DNA of 64,000 nucleotides from the IMG/VR virus record IMGVR_UViG_3300044980_000010, positions 39,947 to 103,946 of that record, one strand, 5' to 3'. The DNA comes from a virus. This document shows positions 40,016 through 48,648 of this stretch, piece after piece. The notes under the pieces are model-generated. The model was not told the DNA's origin. It did not search any database and saw only the letters and a list, made by a program, of their open reading frames with translations. The translations under genes and the position numbers were made by a program. How positions within the stretch are numbered: position 1 is the stretch's first letter; each line of letters begins with the position of its first letter.

Positions 40016-42034
40016 TTACGCCACTGTTATGCTTTTGTAAAACACATAAGTGTCTGACGTAGGTGTTGCCGGGGTATTAAGAATGTTAGTTGGGTTGGTG
40101 TTGTTTATACTGGAGTATATAGCACCAAGGTTAGCGTTAAACGGACCATTCTGCCAGTATCCGGGGTCTCCAGTTGTGTTGTCAAAGTAAATCAAAAGAT
40201 AGTAATCGTGATTTACGTCCACTTGGATGTTTATAGGATCAGTGGTCACAGTTGTGGTGTACGTAGCAGATGCAGAACCGCTGTTAAATGTTACTGGAAC
40301 TACTGAGGTCACTACTCCGCTGTCGGCAGGGCAAATTGCTATGCTGCATGCGTCTAGTTTTACAGTGTTTCCATTAAACGATGAGAGTGTAACTTTCCAA
40401 CTTGCAGGTAGACAAATAGCCATTCTACCTGAAAGCATATTAGAACAAGTGTTTCCACCAAAAGCACCCTGTGCAAAATTGCCTGTGCTCCAACCGCTAT
40501 ATGCTCCCAACCACACATTGCTGCCAGAGGTAGGTGTATTGACCCACTTTACACCTGAAACAGTCGATGACAGTTGCTGTCCGTATGTACCAACACTGCC
40601 TGTAGAGTCCTCAATGGGTCCACCAAAGTGAGAAGGCCCACCTGCAACCCATATTGAATAAGGGCTTGGTGTAGCTGGTGTTACAGGTTGATTCTCTATG
40701 TACAGTCCAAAATATGCACTAGCCACACCAGAAAATGTAAAATTCCCTGTATCGGCTGCTGGCCCGTAGTTGCTGTGGGAAAAATTTGCAACTACTGTAG
40801 TATTACTTGTTGTGCCTGTTACTTGCACTGTTTGGCCATTAAGGAATGTAGCTGTACCCACGTTGTAGAAGGTAATAAAATCGTTAACTTGAGCAAACCC
40901 AAAAGGGTTCAAACCTACGATTGTAAGTACTCCTCCTGAAACCTGAACAGAACTTATAGTTCCTTGTAGTTCATTTGTAGCTGCTTCCACATACAGCCCA
41001 GCATACTGCGTTATTCCTCCGCGCCCTAGGTTTACATGTGTCTGCACGCCTCGTGCTGTTCCTAGGTTTCCTCCGTGCGTAGTAAACTCTGCTTGATGGC
41101 CAATGGCTGTGGTGATTGGAGAACCGTAATCAAGATCACTTCCTATGTTAGATAGGAAAACTACCGCACTGCCCATTGTTCCTGCACCGTCATTGACTAC
41201 GCTTACGTTAACTCCGAACACATTTGCAACTGACCCGCTTGTAGAGGAGAATATATTCGCAGTAAAGGCTTGGATTGTGGAAACTGTGTCGGTAGCAGTG
41301 TGGTTTAAAGCTAGGCTTATACCTTCAATGCTTTGTGGCCCGTATACACCAGTCTCTTGATACTGTGCAGACCAAAATGTATAACTGTTATCGTCACCTG
41401 CCGCAGTGTTTTCGCACTTTAGGCTTGTCTTTAGTACTGTGTACCCGTTGTCGTCGTTTGAAATCTGACGTAGGTATATACCAGTATCCTGAGAAGTTCC
41501 TGAATCGCTGCCAATCAACAGTGTGGAGTTGGTGTAGTCCCAAGCAAACGCCGAGCTAGCAGCAAAAACTCCAGTACTGTTATATTGTATCTGCGTGTCT
41601 GCCCCAGCCGCTGCTCCCCCTCCGCTAATGGTTACTCCCCCTGCACCGTCTGCCGTTACAGAGATTTGTCCTGACCCTTTTATGTTTAGCAAAGACTGAA
41701 CTGTGTTGGGCACTCCGTTGGTTTGTAGAATAAGAGAACTGCCTGCTCCGGCACCAATGAGCTGATCTGGGAAAACTTGTTGTGTCTTACCGAACTGAAT
41801 CAGAACTATTGTGTAGAGTCCTGACGCCACATATCCGTAGGCGTGCCCGAAGCCATCAGCCACTAGCGGCTGCGTAATAGGAGTGACAGAGCCAGAATCA
41901 GCGTAAAGCTGTGCGAGTGGGCTAGGCGGTACTGTAGTGGTCACGGCAGGCTGTGTGCAGATATAGACCTGAGTCCCGGCTGCTGCGGGTCCAACTGCGG
42001 AACGGACCCATGTATCAAATCTTGCTAAAGGCAT
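40016..42034 (-). CDS. Tail fibre / adhesin candidate
   Basis: 672 aa with AAGGAG before the ATG. The N-terminal ~105 residues (PLARFDTWVRSAVGPAAAGT...VYICTQPA, LYADSGS..., YGYVASGLYTIVLIQFGKTQ) match the style of phage fibre attachment domains; the rest is Gly/Ser/Thr/Asn-rich with beta repeats and a C-terminal jelly-roll-like section (DVNHDYYLLIYFDNTTG). Likely receptor binding. Specificity unknown. Confidence 0.65.
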   Translation of the reverse strand: MPLARFDTWVRSAVGPAAAGTQVYICTQPAVTTTVPPSPLAQLYADSGSVTPITQPLVADGFGHAYGYVASGLYTIVLIQFGKTQQVFPDQLIGAGAGSSLILQTNGVPNTVQSLLNIKGSGQISVTADGAGGVTISGGGAAAGADTQIQYNSTGVFAASSAFAWDYTNSTLLIGSDSGTSQDTGIYLRQISNDDNGYTVLKTSLKCENTAAGDDNSYTFWSAQYQETGVYGPQSIEGISLALNHTATDTVSTIQAFTANIFSSTSGSVANVFGVNVSVVNDGAGTMGSAVVFLSNIGSDLDYGSPITTAIGHQAEFTTHGGNLGTARGVQTHVNLGRGGITQYAGLYVEAATNELQGTISSVQVSGGVLTIVGLNPFGFAQVNDFITFYNVGTATFLNGQTVQVTGTTSNTTVVANFSHSNYGPAADTGNFTFSGVASAYFGLYIENQPVTPATPSPYSIWVAGGPSHFGGPIEDSTGSVGTYGQQLSSTVSGVKWVNTPTSGSNVWLGAYSGWSTGNFAQGAFGGNTCSNMLSGRMAICLPASWKVTLSSFNGNTVKLDACSIAICPADSGVVTSVVPVTFNSGSASATYTTTVTTDPINIQVDVNHDYYLLIYFDNTTGDPGYWQNGPFNANLGAIYSSINNTNPTNILNTPATPTSDTYVFYKSITVA

Positions 42035-42058
42035 TGTATCTCCTTGGGACTGCCTCCC

Positions 42059-42907
42059 TTACCATGAGAGGAATGTGAACTCGTTGTTGAGGTCGCCGTC
42101 GCTGTTGCCGTACGGGATGCGTGCGAAGTCTTGATTTTGCATCCGGCGAACGTTGGCGTTCTTCAACTGGAACATCTGATTTTTTGACTCTGCCAGTAGA
42201 TCAGCAAGCCCCGGTGATCCCAACATTCTTGCATACTTCACGGCTGTGAGGTAGGCGATTGCGTCTGTGCAATCTGGGATGGGCACGTATGTCGAATCGA
42301 AATCCAAATCCGAACTGAAGAACTGAGGCAGTGAGCAGTAGTAGCGAAGACGAATGTCGCGCTGTGTAGTTGCTCCTCTGAAGTTAAGCCGTCCATTGCG
42401 CCACTCCCACTGCGCGAAGATCGGACCTTGGAAGCAACTGTCCAAACCACCGGACGGTGCATCCATTAGAACAAAAGGATTATTGGTGCCAGTGCTGCGC
42501 TCCCAAACTTTTGTTGGGTATAAGCAGTCTGCCGGGAGAATGAGATTCGGCCATAGCTCAAGGCCATCGAAGTACCCCTCAGGTGCCAAGAACGTCTGCA
42601 CGGTGGGATCGCACTGCCCTAGTCCTTGAGATGGACTGTTGATTATAGGGAGGCCAGTGAGTATCACATTGTCTTTGATGAGCACTGGATCACCAACGTT
42701 GCGGAGTTCTCTGTAGACCTCTCGGATGGAACTGTTGAGGAACGGCTGGGTGAATGGTGAGATCGTTGGATCGTTCGTGAAGATTTGACCTTCACCGGGA
42801 GTGTCGGTCGCGCCTGCTTGGGTATCGTTCACCAAGGATCGTACGAGGTCCATGATCGTTGCTAAACTCGTGGTCTGTTGACCTACGTTGATTGTCGGGC
42901 TAGACAT
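42059..42907 (-). CDS. Head-tail adaptor-like structural protein
   Basis: 282 aa with TAGGAG before the ATG. Helical N-terminus (LATIMDLVRSLVNDTQ), then FLNSSIREVYRELRNVGDPV, and beta-rich middle with LPADCLYPTKVWERS...RLRYYCSLPQFF, then a helical end (AYLTAVKYARMLGSPGLADL). This arrangement is like the connector/adaptor proteins that sit below the portal in podoviruses. Assignment rests on arrangement and context. Confidence 0.45.
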   Translation of the reverse strand: MSSPTINVGQQTTSLATIMDLVRSLVNDTQAGATDTPGEGQIFTNDPTISPFTQPFLNSSIREVYRELRNVGDPVLIKDNVILTGLPIINSPSQGLGQCDPTVQTFLAPEGYFDGLELWPNLILPADCLYPTKVWERSTGTNNPFVLMDAPSGGLDSCFQGPIFAQWEWRNGRLNFRGATTQRDIRLRYYCSLPQFFSSDLDFDSTYVPIPDCTDAIAYLTAVKYARMLGSPGLADLLAESKNQMFQLKNANVRRMQNQDFARIPYGNSDGDLNNEFTFLSW

Positions 42908-42930
42908 GTTGTCTCCTATAAACTAACAAA

Positions 42931-42995
42931 GGGGAGTGGATCAAAGATTACGGCCACTGGACTCAGATCAGCGACGGGTCTTCTCTCCACTCCCC
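42931..42995. repeat. 10-bp inverted repeat in the 43-kb intergenic region
   Basis: GGGGAGTGGA (42931-42940) and TCCACTCCCC (42986-42995) are exact complements 45 bases apart in the untranslated leader of the adaptor gene. As RNA this would fold into a long-stem structure shortly before the Shine-Dalgarno of the gene starting at 42907. Confidence 0.6.
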
Positions 42996-43030
42996 TAAGA
43001 TTGATACAGAAATAGCATGGCACCACCAAA

Positions 43031-43047
43031 CCCCACCGAAGGCGGGG
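43031..43047 (-). terminator. Hairpin after the 43135-43950 gene
   Basis: CCCCACC and GGCGGGG form a hairpin with a GAA loop (43031-43047). On the - strand TTTGGTGGT follows. A weak intrinsic terminator or an attenuator between the capsid-side genes and the tail genes. Confidence 0.45.
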
Positions 43048-43134
43048 GACTCAGAACCCAGCGTTGCGGGTGGAGTCGGTAATGCCAAGATCGTGTTACC
43101 AAAATGTGCGCGGCGTTGTTCTGCCGCGACTGAC

Positions 43135-43950
43135 TTACTGCTGCACCTTTGGTTGCTTTGGTGCGTACTTCTCGTTTTCCGTCGCTTCGTAGGCTTGAGC
43201 GCGGCTGCGTACACCAGCCTTGATCGCTGCATCCCAATCCCCGACGCACAGGCCACCGCCTTCGAGGGCGTGGAACGGTGCTCCAACGTTTGCAGGCGAG
43301 CCGCAACGTGGGCAGTTCTCTTTGTGGACGGCCTTGTTGTGCCACGTGAACGTCTCGTGGAAGTAGTCCGCTGCGGCGTGATGCGCCGGACTCAGGACCG
43401 CTGACAGGCTCTGTGGGTTCGATACCTCAACCGCACGCGCTTCTTGCAGCAGGCTCTTGTAGTGTGCTTCCAAGCGCCGCGTTGCTGCCGCCAGTTCCTT
43501 CTCCGTTGGCTCTTCCTTCAGAGACCAGAACACTCCCAGCTTTCCAAGGTTGTTTCCAACCGTGAACGTCTGCGTGATCACAGCGTCCTGATCCAGTGAA
43601 AGGTTGTCAGGATTGATGATGTCCATCGCCATGCGCCGTCCGTCGATCACAACGATGTCGATGTCGTTGGAGTCGATGTTGCCCTTCGGGAACTTGAAGG
43701 GCGAAGGCAGCTTGGTGATTCGAGCGTATTTCTCGCTCTCAGCGCGAGCCGGGATGATCATTTCTTTGATCAGCGGCAGGCGCGATACTTTGTACTCCTG
43801 CTTTGCGATGTTGAACAGGTAGACGAAGAAATCGGCTGGACGACTCAACATATAATCTGCTGTTGAGAAGTTCCAATCGACGTTGTTCGCCCTAGTCATT
43901 GCCGTGCTGAGATCACCACGGGTAGTAGGTGCGCTACAGGTTGGTTCCAT
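43135..43950 (-). CDS. Paralogue A of a phage structural/accessory pair
   Basis: 271 aa. The middle carries VVIDGRRMAMDIINPDNLSL, then VGNNLGKLGVFWS and ATRRLEAHYKSLL, all of which recur in the product of 45807-46571, so the two are paralogues. A C-terminal addition has NCPRCGSPANVG, half of a zinc ribbon, with a further single Cys near GGLCVGDW. No known family; context (between adaptor and capsid) suggests a particle protein. Confidence 0.6.
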   Translation of the reverse strand: MEPTCSAPTTRGDLSTAMTRANNVDWNFSTADYMLSRPADFFVYLFNIAKQEYKVSRLPLIKEMIIPARAESEKYARITKLPSPFKFPKGNIDSNDIDIVVIDGRRMAMDIINPDNLSLDQDAVITQTFTVGNNLGKLGVFWSLKEEPTEKELAAATRRLEAHYKSLLQEARAVEVSNPQSLSAVLSPAHHAAADYFHETFTWHNKAVHKENCPRCGSPANVGAPFHALEGGGLCVGDWDAAIKAGVRSRAQAYEATENEKYAPKQPKVQQ

Positions 43951-43985
43951 TGTGAGTCCTTCTGACGCTGTGCGTCATTCTGAGT

Positions 43986-44717
43986 TTATACCGGATCAGG
44001 AGATACAGAGAGACCGCGCCCGAGTCGGCTCGCGTTGGTCATCATCTTGTTCCAGTTCCGTTGCATCTGTTCGATCTTCTTGTCAACCAGAGCAGTTCTG
44101 CACCCCTGCTTCTGGTAGGACACTGCGTTGCCTTTGAATGCCAGAGAGTTTGATCGCATCACATCTTCAATCATGTCGATGTCTGCTTTGTCTTCTCTCT
44201 CCTTCAAATCATCCATCACAGCTTTGGTCTTTTCCCAACTGATGTCTTTGGCTTGTGTGATGATTGGCACTACCGTGTCCAGCAGGAACGTGTTGAGCGG
44301 CATCATTTCAAAGTACATCCTGCCGTTTCTCATCTCGCTCCAGCGTAGGTTGTACAGCATCTGGTATCGACCACTGTATGGGTACTCTCCCAGAGTTTGC
44401 AACCCAGAGTCTTCGTCGTAGTTCTGGACGTAGTAGAGTTCTGGTGTTCCATACTCAAGAGAGTCATGCCATTGCAGCAGCGCCCAGCATGGTACGCCAC
44501 CTCCGATTAGAAGGTCTCGGTATCCTGTGTAGGACACTTGATCTTCTCCGGCCCACGCACCGCCTGCGCGATACATGGAATGTGGGTCACCACCTTGCGA
44601 CCATACCAACAAAAAGTTTGGCTCGTCGTATCGGTTAACCCCTCCGATGTCTGTGAGGCGTTCTTGGAACTCCTCAGGGCATAGGTACTGCTGATAGCTA
44701 GCTGTTGGGCTGGGCAT
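43986..44717 (-). CDS. Hypothetical protein of the capsid region
   Basis: 243 aa from MPSPTASYQQYLCP; overlaps the previous gene by 20 bases. Rich in aromatic residues (YDEPNFLLVWSQGG, PCWALLQWHDSLEYG) in the first half, helical with Lys/Asp/Glu in the second (EKTKAVMDDLKEREDKADID). No family recognised. Confidence 0.55.
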   Translation of the reverse strand: MPSPTASYQQYLCPEEFQERLTDIGGVNRYDEPNFLLVWSQGGDPHSMYRAGGAWAGEDQVSYTGYRDLLIGGGVPCWALLQWHDSLEYGTPELYYVQNYDEDSGLQTLGEYPYSGRYQMLYNLRWSEMRNGRMYFEMMPLNTFLLDTVVPIITQAKDISWEKTKAVMDDLKEREDKADIDMIEDVMRSNSLAFKGNAVSYQKQGCRTALVDKKIEQMQRNWNKMMTNASRLGRGLSVSPDPV

Positions 44718-45054
44718 CTGTCGCCTGTCCCTGCTGTGGAGACTCCTCGTTAGGGGGCGTTGGGTTCTCTCCACGGGCTACTGCGGCTTTCAGCGCCGCA
44801 CGCTGTGCCTTCAACTGTTCAGTCTTGACCAGCACGTAGGCATCGACCTCTGTGCGATCCACGATGCCGAGTTTCTTTTCACAGATGAAGTTAATCAAGA
44901 TGGCTGCTGTGTCTGCCATTCCCATCAACTCGTTGTCGTTTGAGGCCAGCTTCATAAACAACTTATGAGCCTCGCGCCGCGTCATCGGTGCATCCCAGTA
45001 CTTATCGTAGGGTTGTGTGATGGGTGAATCGCTGCTGAGAATGAGGTTAGACAT
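44698..45054 (-). CDS. Hypothetical helical protein
   Basis: 118 aa from MSNLILSSDS (GGAAGG upstream), overlapping the GroES-like gene by 8 bases. It is mainly helical with a Pro/Gln-rich tail. Its place next to the GroES-like gene suggests a partner in capsid assembly, but nothing more can be seen. Confidence 0.5.
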   Translation of the reverse strand: MSNLILSSDSPITQPYDKYWDAPMTRREAHKLFMKLASNDNELMGMADTAAILINFICEKKLGIVDRTEVDAYVLVKTEQLKAQRAALKAAVARGENPTPPNEESPQQGQATDAQPNS

Positions 45055-45790
45055 TGTTGCCTTCCAATCCCGGCTCAGAAGCAGCCGTTTCCCGCTCGAT
45101 TCCACGGACATCCTGTACACGCACTACGCGCAAACCTTCTGGGTCTGGCTCATAGTTCATCTGTACCGAGTCACAGAGGACTTTTACTTTCTCTTCGTCC
45201 ATGTGGAAGACTTCTGAGTTGTAGTCACCATAAGTGACCTTATCTCCCACGCAAACCACTTCGCTCATCTGAATGCGCTGCCCACCAAGGATTACGAACT
45301 GCCCTGTGGCCAAGACGATGCCGATGTTTGAGTGCTGCCTGTACTTTGCTGCGATGACCAGTCCTGTTTTCGTGTTGAGAACGCTTCCGTCCTCCATGAT
45401 CTTCATGTCTGGGCTGTCAGCACACCGCTTGATGAGGATGCGGTCGAGAATGGGTGTGAACGAGTCATACTTCTTCTCAGGCCATTTCTTTTCAGCTACA
45501 GGAGCGGCTTTTACTTCTTCCACTTCCTGCGAGTAGCTTCTGCGGCGGTCGATGACTTCGATTCCTGCCCCCAACTCTTCCACGAGGGCGATGGGCTGAC
45601 GCTCAAAGCGTTCACCCTTCAGAATCTTCTCGTCATACTCCGCGATATCTGCGTCTGTGACGCCGTACTTTTCCTTCACGATGTCCCGGCGAACCCTGAG
45701 ATCATACTCAAAGTCCGAAAGTTCACCACCACCCGCAGCAAACTGTGCGCTGCGTGCGCCGCGTGCCAATACATCTCCACCGTTGTTCAT
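45047..45790 (-). CDS. GroES-like co-chaperonin domain protein
   Basis: 247 aa (leader AGGAGACTCA). The first ~105 residues are an extra charged region. From about residue 111, DSFTPILDRILIKRC, then NIGIVLATGQFVILGGQRIQ, VGDKVTYGDYNSEVF and MDEEKVKVL give the Cpn10 layout: DRILIK opening strand, GIVLATG, VGDKVTYG. GroES caps GroEL; phage versions such as T4 gp31 adapt the chaperonin to large capsid proteins. No GroEL gene is in the window, so it would act with the host chaperonin (inference). Confidence 0.72.
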   Translation of the reverse strand: MNNGGDVLARGARSAQFAAGGGELSDFEYDLRVRRDIVKEKYGVTDADIAEYDEKILKGERFERQPIALVEELGAGIEVIDRRRSYSQEVEEVKAAPVAEKKWPEKKYDSFTPILDRILIKRCADSPDMKIMEDGSVLNTKTGLVIAAKYRQHSNIGIVLATGQFVILGGQRIQMSEVVCVGDKVTYGDYNSEVFHMDEEKVKVLCDSVQMNYEPDPEGLRVVRVQDVRGIERETAASEPGLEGNNV

Positions 45791-45806
45791 TGAGTCTCCT
45801 GAGTCG

Positions 45807-46571
45807 TTACCGAGTTGATCTCGGACCTTCTACGTAGTCCACTGCTGCCTTCACTTCCACCACGGGTACGCCAAGTGTTCCGGCTGCTGCTGTGATTCGC
45901 ACGATGTTTGCGCGATCAATAACTTCTTGGTAGTACTTCTTCAAACGCTTGTGTGCCGCCTTGATTTCTTTCTTCAAGGGAGGGTTGTGAGTAGAGAAGA
46001 ATACACCCTTTTTTCCGAAGTCGTTTCCTACAGCGGACGACCACTGCAAGTAAGAGGCTTGATCCTGATCTTGATCTAAGCCCAAGTTGGAGGGGTTGAT
46101 CAAGTCCATGGCAACCCTTCGTCCGTCCATGAAGAAGTAATCTGTCTCTCCACTCTCCACGTTCGGCTTTGGTTGCACCACAACTAGCGGAAGGCTTGTG
46201 GCTACCGTGTACTCTTCATCAGGAGGGCATGCTGGAATCTTCAACCTCTTGATGAGGGCGTTCCCTAAGCTGTGCTCTTGTCTGCTGATGTTGTAAATCC
46301 AAACTTTTTCTGCTCTGCCTAAGATGTCGAACAGATTCAACTGATTGATACACAGATCAGTGTGAAGGTTCGTTGAGTCAGTCATAGCTTTAGACAGTTG
46401 CTCGTCGCGCAACTTCGTTACAGTCATTGTGGCGACGATCTCTGAGTTTATTGAGGCGCTTTCACTTGGCAGCGGCTCGATTGGGTCAATGATCAGTTCC
46501 GCTGCTGATTGTCCGGCGATTAGGTTGTACATCTCGGCGGCTTTACTGCGGATTAGTTCTAGTCCAGTCAT
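45807..46571 (-). CDS. Paralogue B of a phage structural/accessory pair
   Basis: 254 aa. FFMDGRRVAMDLINPSNLGL, VGNDFGKKGVFFS and AHKRLKKYYQEVI align with VVIDGRRMAMDIINPDNLSL, VGNNLGKLGVFWS and ATRRLEAHYKSLL of the 43135-43950 product. It lacks the Cys-containing tail of that protein. The two copies flank the GroES-like and two other genes. Leader GAGACTCAG before ATG. Unknown family. Confidence 0.6.
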   Translation of the reverse strand: MTGLELIRSKAAEMYNLIAGQSAAELIIDPIEPLPSESASINSEIVATMTVTKLRDEQLSKAMTDSTNLHTDLCINQLNLFDILGRAEKVWIYNISRQEHSLGNALIKRLKIPACPPDEEYTVATSLPLVVVQPKPNVESGETDYFFMDGRRVAMDLINPSNLGLDQDQDQASYLQWSSAVGNDFGKKGVFFSTHNPPLKKEIKAAHKRLKKYYQEVIDRANIVRITAAAGTLGVPVVEVKAAVDYVEGPRSTR

Positions 46572-46732
46572 CTGAGTCTCTTTTCCTTACCTAGAGTTTA
46601 CGTCTAACCGATGTTTTGGCTTCTATCCTCCCCGGCCAACCAGACCCGCACGTTTGCGCGAGAGGTCTGGGGCCAAGGAAATCGCTCGCTCCATCGCAAA
46701 ATGGCCGAGACGAAGATCGAGTACAAAGCGTT

Positions 46733-46756
46733 AGGGGCCTGTTGCAACAAGCCCCT
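46733..46756 (-). terminator. Hairpin after the capsid gene
   Basis: AGGGGCCTGTTG pairs with CAACAAGCCCCT almost perfectly (46733-46756), 14 bases beyond the capsid stop codon. No U tract follows, so it may stabilise the capsid mRNA 3' end rather than stop transcription. A second inverted repeat CCAGACC/GGTCTGG lies about 80 bases further on. Confidence 0.5.
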
Positions 46757-46769
46757 CGCTAGGGTTCCA

Positions 46770-48101
46770 TTAGACCGTTGGAACAGCGGCGTTCTGGATG
46801 TACAAACCAGCGCGTGGAGCCGCGTTCGCCAAGTTGAAGCAGGTGTTGTAGGCGAACATGTGGCTCGTCAGGTACGTGCCATTTGTGGTGCCCACGTCTG
46901 GGACTGGGGCCACAACGTTGCCGCCGCCGAAATCGTACAGTTCCAGAGGAGACAACTCACCGATGTACCAGTTCTCCATGATCAGGAGGTCCATGCGGTT
47001 TGCAGTCGCGGTCGCGCTCTTGTGGTACTTGCGTCCACCGAACGTGTCCGAGAAGTAACGCTTGGACATATCCAGAGTCTTGTCGCCCTTGACTTCCTGA
47101 GCGTTCACGATCTGGACGTTGTACATCAGGTTGCTCTGAGCAAATGCCTGCTCAAGAGGACCGTACCAAATGCCAGACTTCAGGGACTCTGCGTCTGGAC
47201 CGAGTGCGCGGGTCAGGAGCACTTCGGCGCGTTGTGCGATGCCGGGGGTCAGTGCCGCACCGTTCAGGTTGATGGTGGGGGTGCTGAGACGACCGGGGTA
47301 CGCATTGCGGTTCAGTCCACCGATGGTTCCGGTGTTGCTGTTCACGTTCCAAGCCTTGATGCCCAGAATCGAGTTGCCGCTGCCGTACGACGCACCAGCC
47401 ACAACGATGTAGTCGGTCACAACGACATCGGAAGGAAGAACGGTGCTGAAGTACAGGGTGTTGCTGGGGCCGTCAGAGTAGCTGATGGTTGCCGAGGTGA
47501 CTCCACCAGTGCGCTGCACACCACCCGTGCTGTAGAACTTCACGACCTGTTGGTCGGTGAAGGCCACGGCGACGTTGATGCCAGTGATGCTGGCGGTCTG
47601 GGCTGCGGGAGAACCGCCGCTCAGAACGATGGTCGCAGTCGAGGGAATCTGGTCGATCATGCCCGTACCGTCCGAGTTGATCAAGCCTTCAATGCCCTGC
47701 ATCGCGCTGTCCAGCGAGTTCTTCATTTCCTGCGCCTTCACGGCGAACAGGCCCTTCTGCTTCGAGTCGGTGGAAGCCTGAGCTAGCCACGAAATCTCGC
47801 AGACGTTGAAGAGATACACTGGGGCCAGAGCAAAGGAAGCCCACTGCGAACCGCTGCCACGGAGCATGCTGTCTGCGTTGCCCGTGCCTTGTGTGATTGC
47901 CGCACCCGCCTGTACCCGGAAAGGCACGCGGAAGGATGCACGCTGAGTCCCGCCAGCGTTCGACTGGTTGGACACAGGAATTTTGGTCGCTTCATTCTTG
48001 AAGAGACTGTATGCGGTGCTGCCATGGAAAACCAGATCGGGGATTTCCTTTGCAAACGCATCGAGTTCAACTGCTTCTACTGCTGCTTCTAGTAATGCCA
48101 T
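46770..48101 (-). CDS. Major capsid protein
   Basis: 443 aa, beta-rich, few Cys, many Ala/Gly/Ser/Thr, as expected of an HK97-fold shell protein. The N-terminal helix (EAAVEAVELDAFAKEIPDLV) is followed by GTQRASFRVPFRVQAGA, resembling the E-loop region, and an axial part with TYLTSHMFAYNTCFNLAN near the end. It lies after portal and scaffold-like genes, in the canonical order, and is followed by a hairpin. Identified from composition and position rather than a signature motif. Confidence 0.72.
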   Translation of the reverse strand: MALLEAAVEAVELDAFAKEIPDLVFHGSTAYSLFKNEATKIPVSNQSNAGGTQRASFRVPFRVQAGAAITQGTGNADSMLRGSGSQWASFALAPVYLFNVCEISWLAQASTDSKQKGLFAVKAQEMKNSLDSAMQGIEGLINSDGTGMIDQIPSTATIVLSGGSPAAQTASITGINVAVAFTDQQVVKFYSTGGVQRTGGVTSATISYSDGPSNTLYFSTVLPSDVVVTDYIVVAGASYGSGNSILGIKAWNVNSNTGTIGGLNRNAYPGRLSTPTINLNGAALTPGIAQRAEVLLTRALGPDAESLKSGIWYGPLEQAFAQSNLMYNVQIVNAQEVKGDKTLDMSKRYFSDTFGGRKYHKSATATANRMDLLIMENWYIGELSPLELYDFGGGNVVAPVPDVGTTNGTYLTSHMFAYNTCFNLANAAPRAGLYIQNAAVPTV

Positions 48102-48406
48102 AAAACTTACCTACTGGTGTTGCGAAAGTTCCACGTAAAATGGTTGAGCCTCTGAGCGAGTTCTACCGGAACTGTTCCGCTGAGTCATTCAACTGCGTTT
48201 GCTTCAACAAAGTTTGTCGCGCCCATTTTATTAGGCGTTGTCGCCGCCGTCGCGCCAACCTTTGGCATAGAGATGTGTCTCCGAAGTGCCCTGTCTGCTA
48301 TCACTCGTTTTCACGCGCTGCTTAGATAGAGAACTTCGGAGGCACATTTCGGTGTCTCCTGCGTAACTGACCAACACGCTTTCAACGCTGCGTGCTTTCC
48401 AGCTTG
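48102..48406 (-). other. 305-bp leader region of the capsid gene
   Basis: No gene longer than 38 codons. CTCCGAAGT and ACTTCGGAG (around 48276 and 48333) are a 9-bp inverted repeat about 50 bases apart. I see no sigma70-type promoter; the length and structure suggest an untranslated leader controlling capsid expression. Confidence 0.5.
48231..48347 (-). CDS. Possible 38-aa peptide upstream of the capsid gene
   Basis: ATG 48347 has CAGGAG 9 bases upstream and the frame MCLRSSLSKQRVK... stops at TAA 48231-48233. Two further tiny frames (13 and 25 aa) follow with TAATAAAATG and GAATGA junctions before the capsid ATG, so translation could be relayed. Short, basic, no family. Could equally be part of a structured leader. 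Confidence 0.3.
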   Translation of the reverse strand: MCLRSSLSKQRVKTSDSRQGTSETHLYAKGWRDGGDNA

Positions 48407-48610
48407 TTATGCCGCTGGAGTTGCTGGTGCGGCAGGTGCTGCTGATGCAGCGGGAGCAATGGCTGCAACTACAGTTGCATTCAGTGCGACCACTGTGGCA
48501 TCTGCTGCGTCAACTTCAGACTGTGGAACAGATGCTTCGGATTGTGCGACCAAAGCCGCAACGTTTGCAGACAAAGTTGCAATGTCTGAGTTCAGTTGTG
48601 TAATTGCCAT
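48407..48610 (-). CDS. 67-aa Ala/Val-rich protein
   Basis: Started at ATG 48610 because TAGGAGATTAACA (AGGAG, 8-base spacing) precedes it; in-frame starts further upstream lack such a site. An N-terminal heptad-type helix (ITQLNSDIATLSANVAALVA) is followed by an Ala/Pro-rich tail. Lies between scaffold and capsid genes; a minor head protein or assembly peptide is possible. Confidence 0.55.
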   Translation of the reverse strand: MAITQLNSDIATLSANVAALVAQSEASVPQSEVDAADATVVALNATVVAAIAPAASAAPAAPATPAA

Positions 48611-48648
48611 TGTTAATCTCCTAAGTTCTTCTAACAGTTTTTTGAACA

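Noticed and set aside
46611-47786. 391-codon + strand frame
   Set aside because: Antisense to the capsid gene, composition rich in Val/His/Arg typical of shadow frames.
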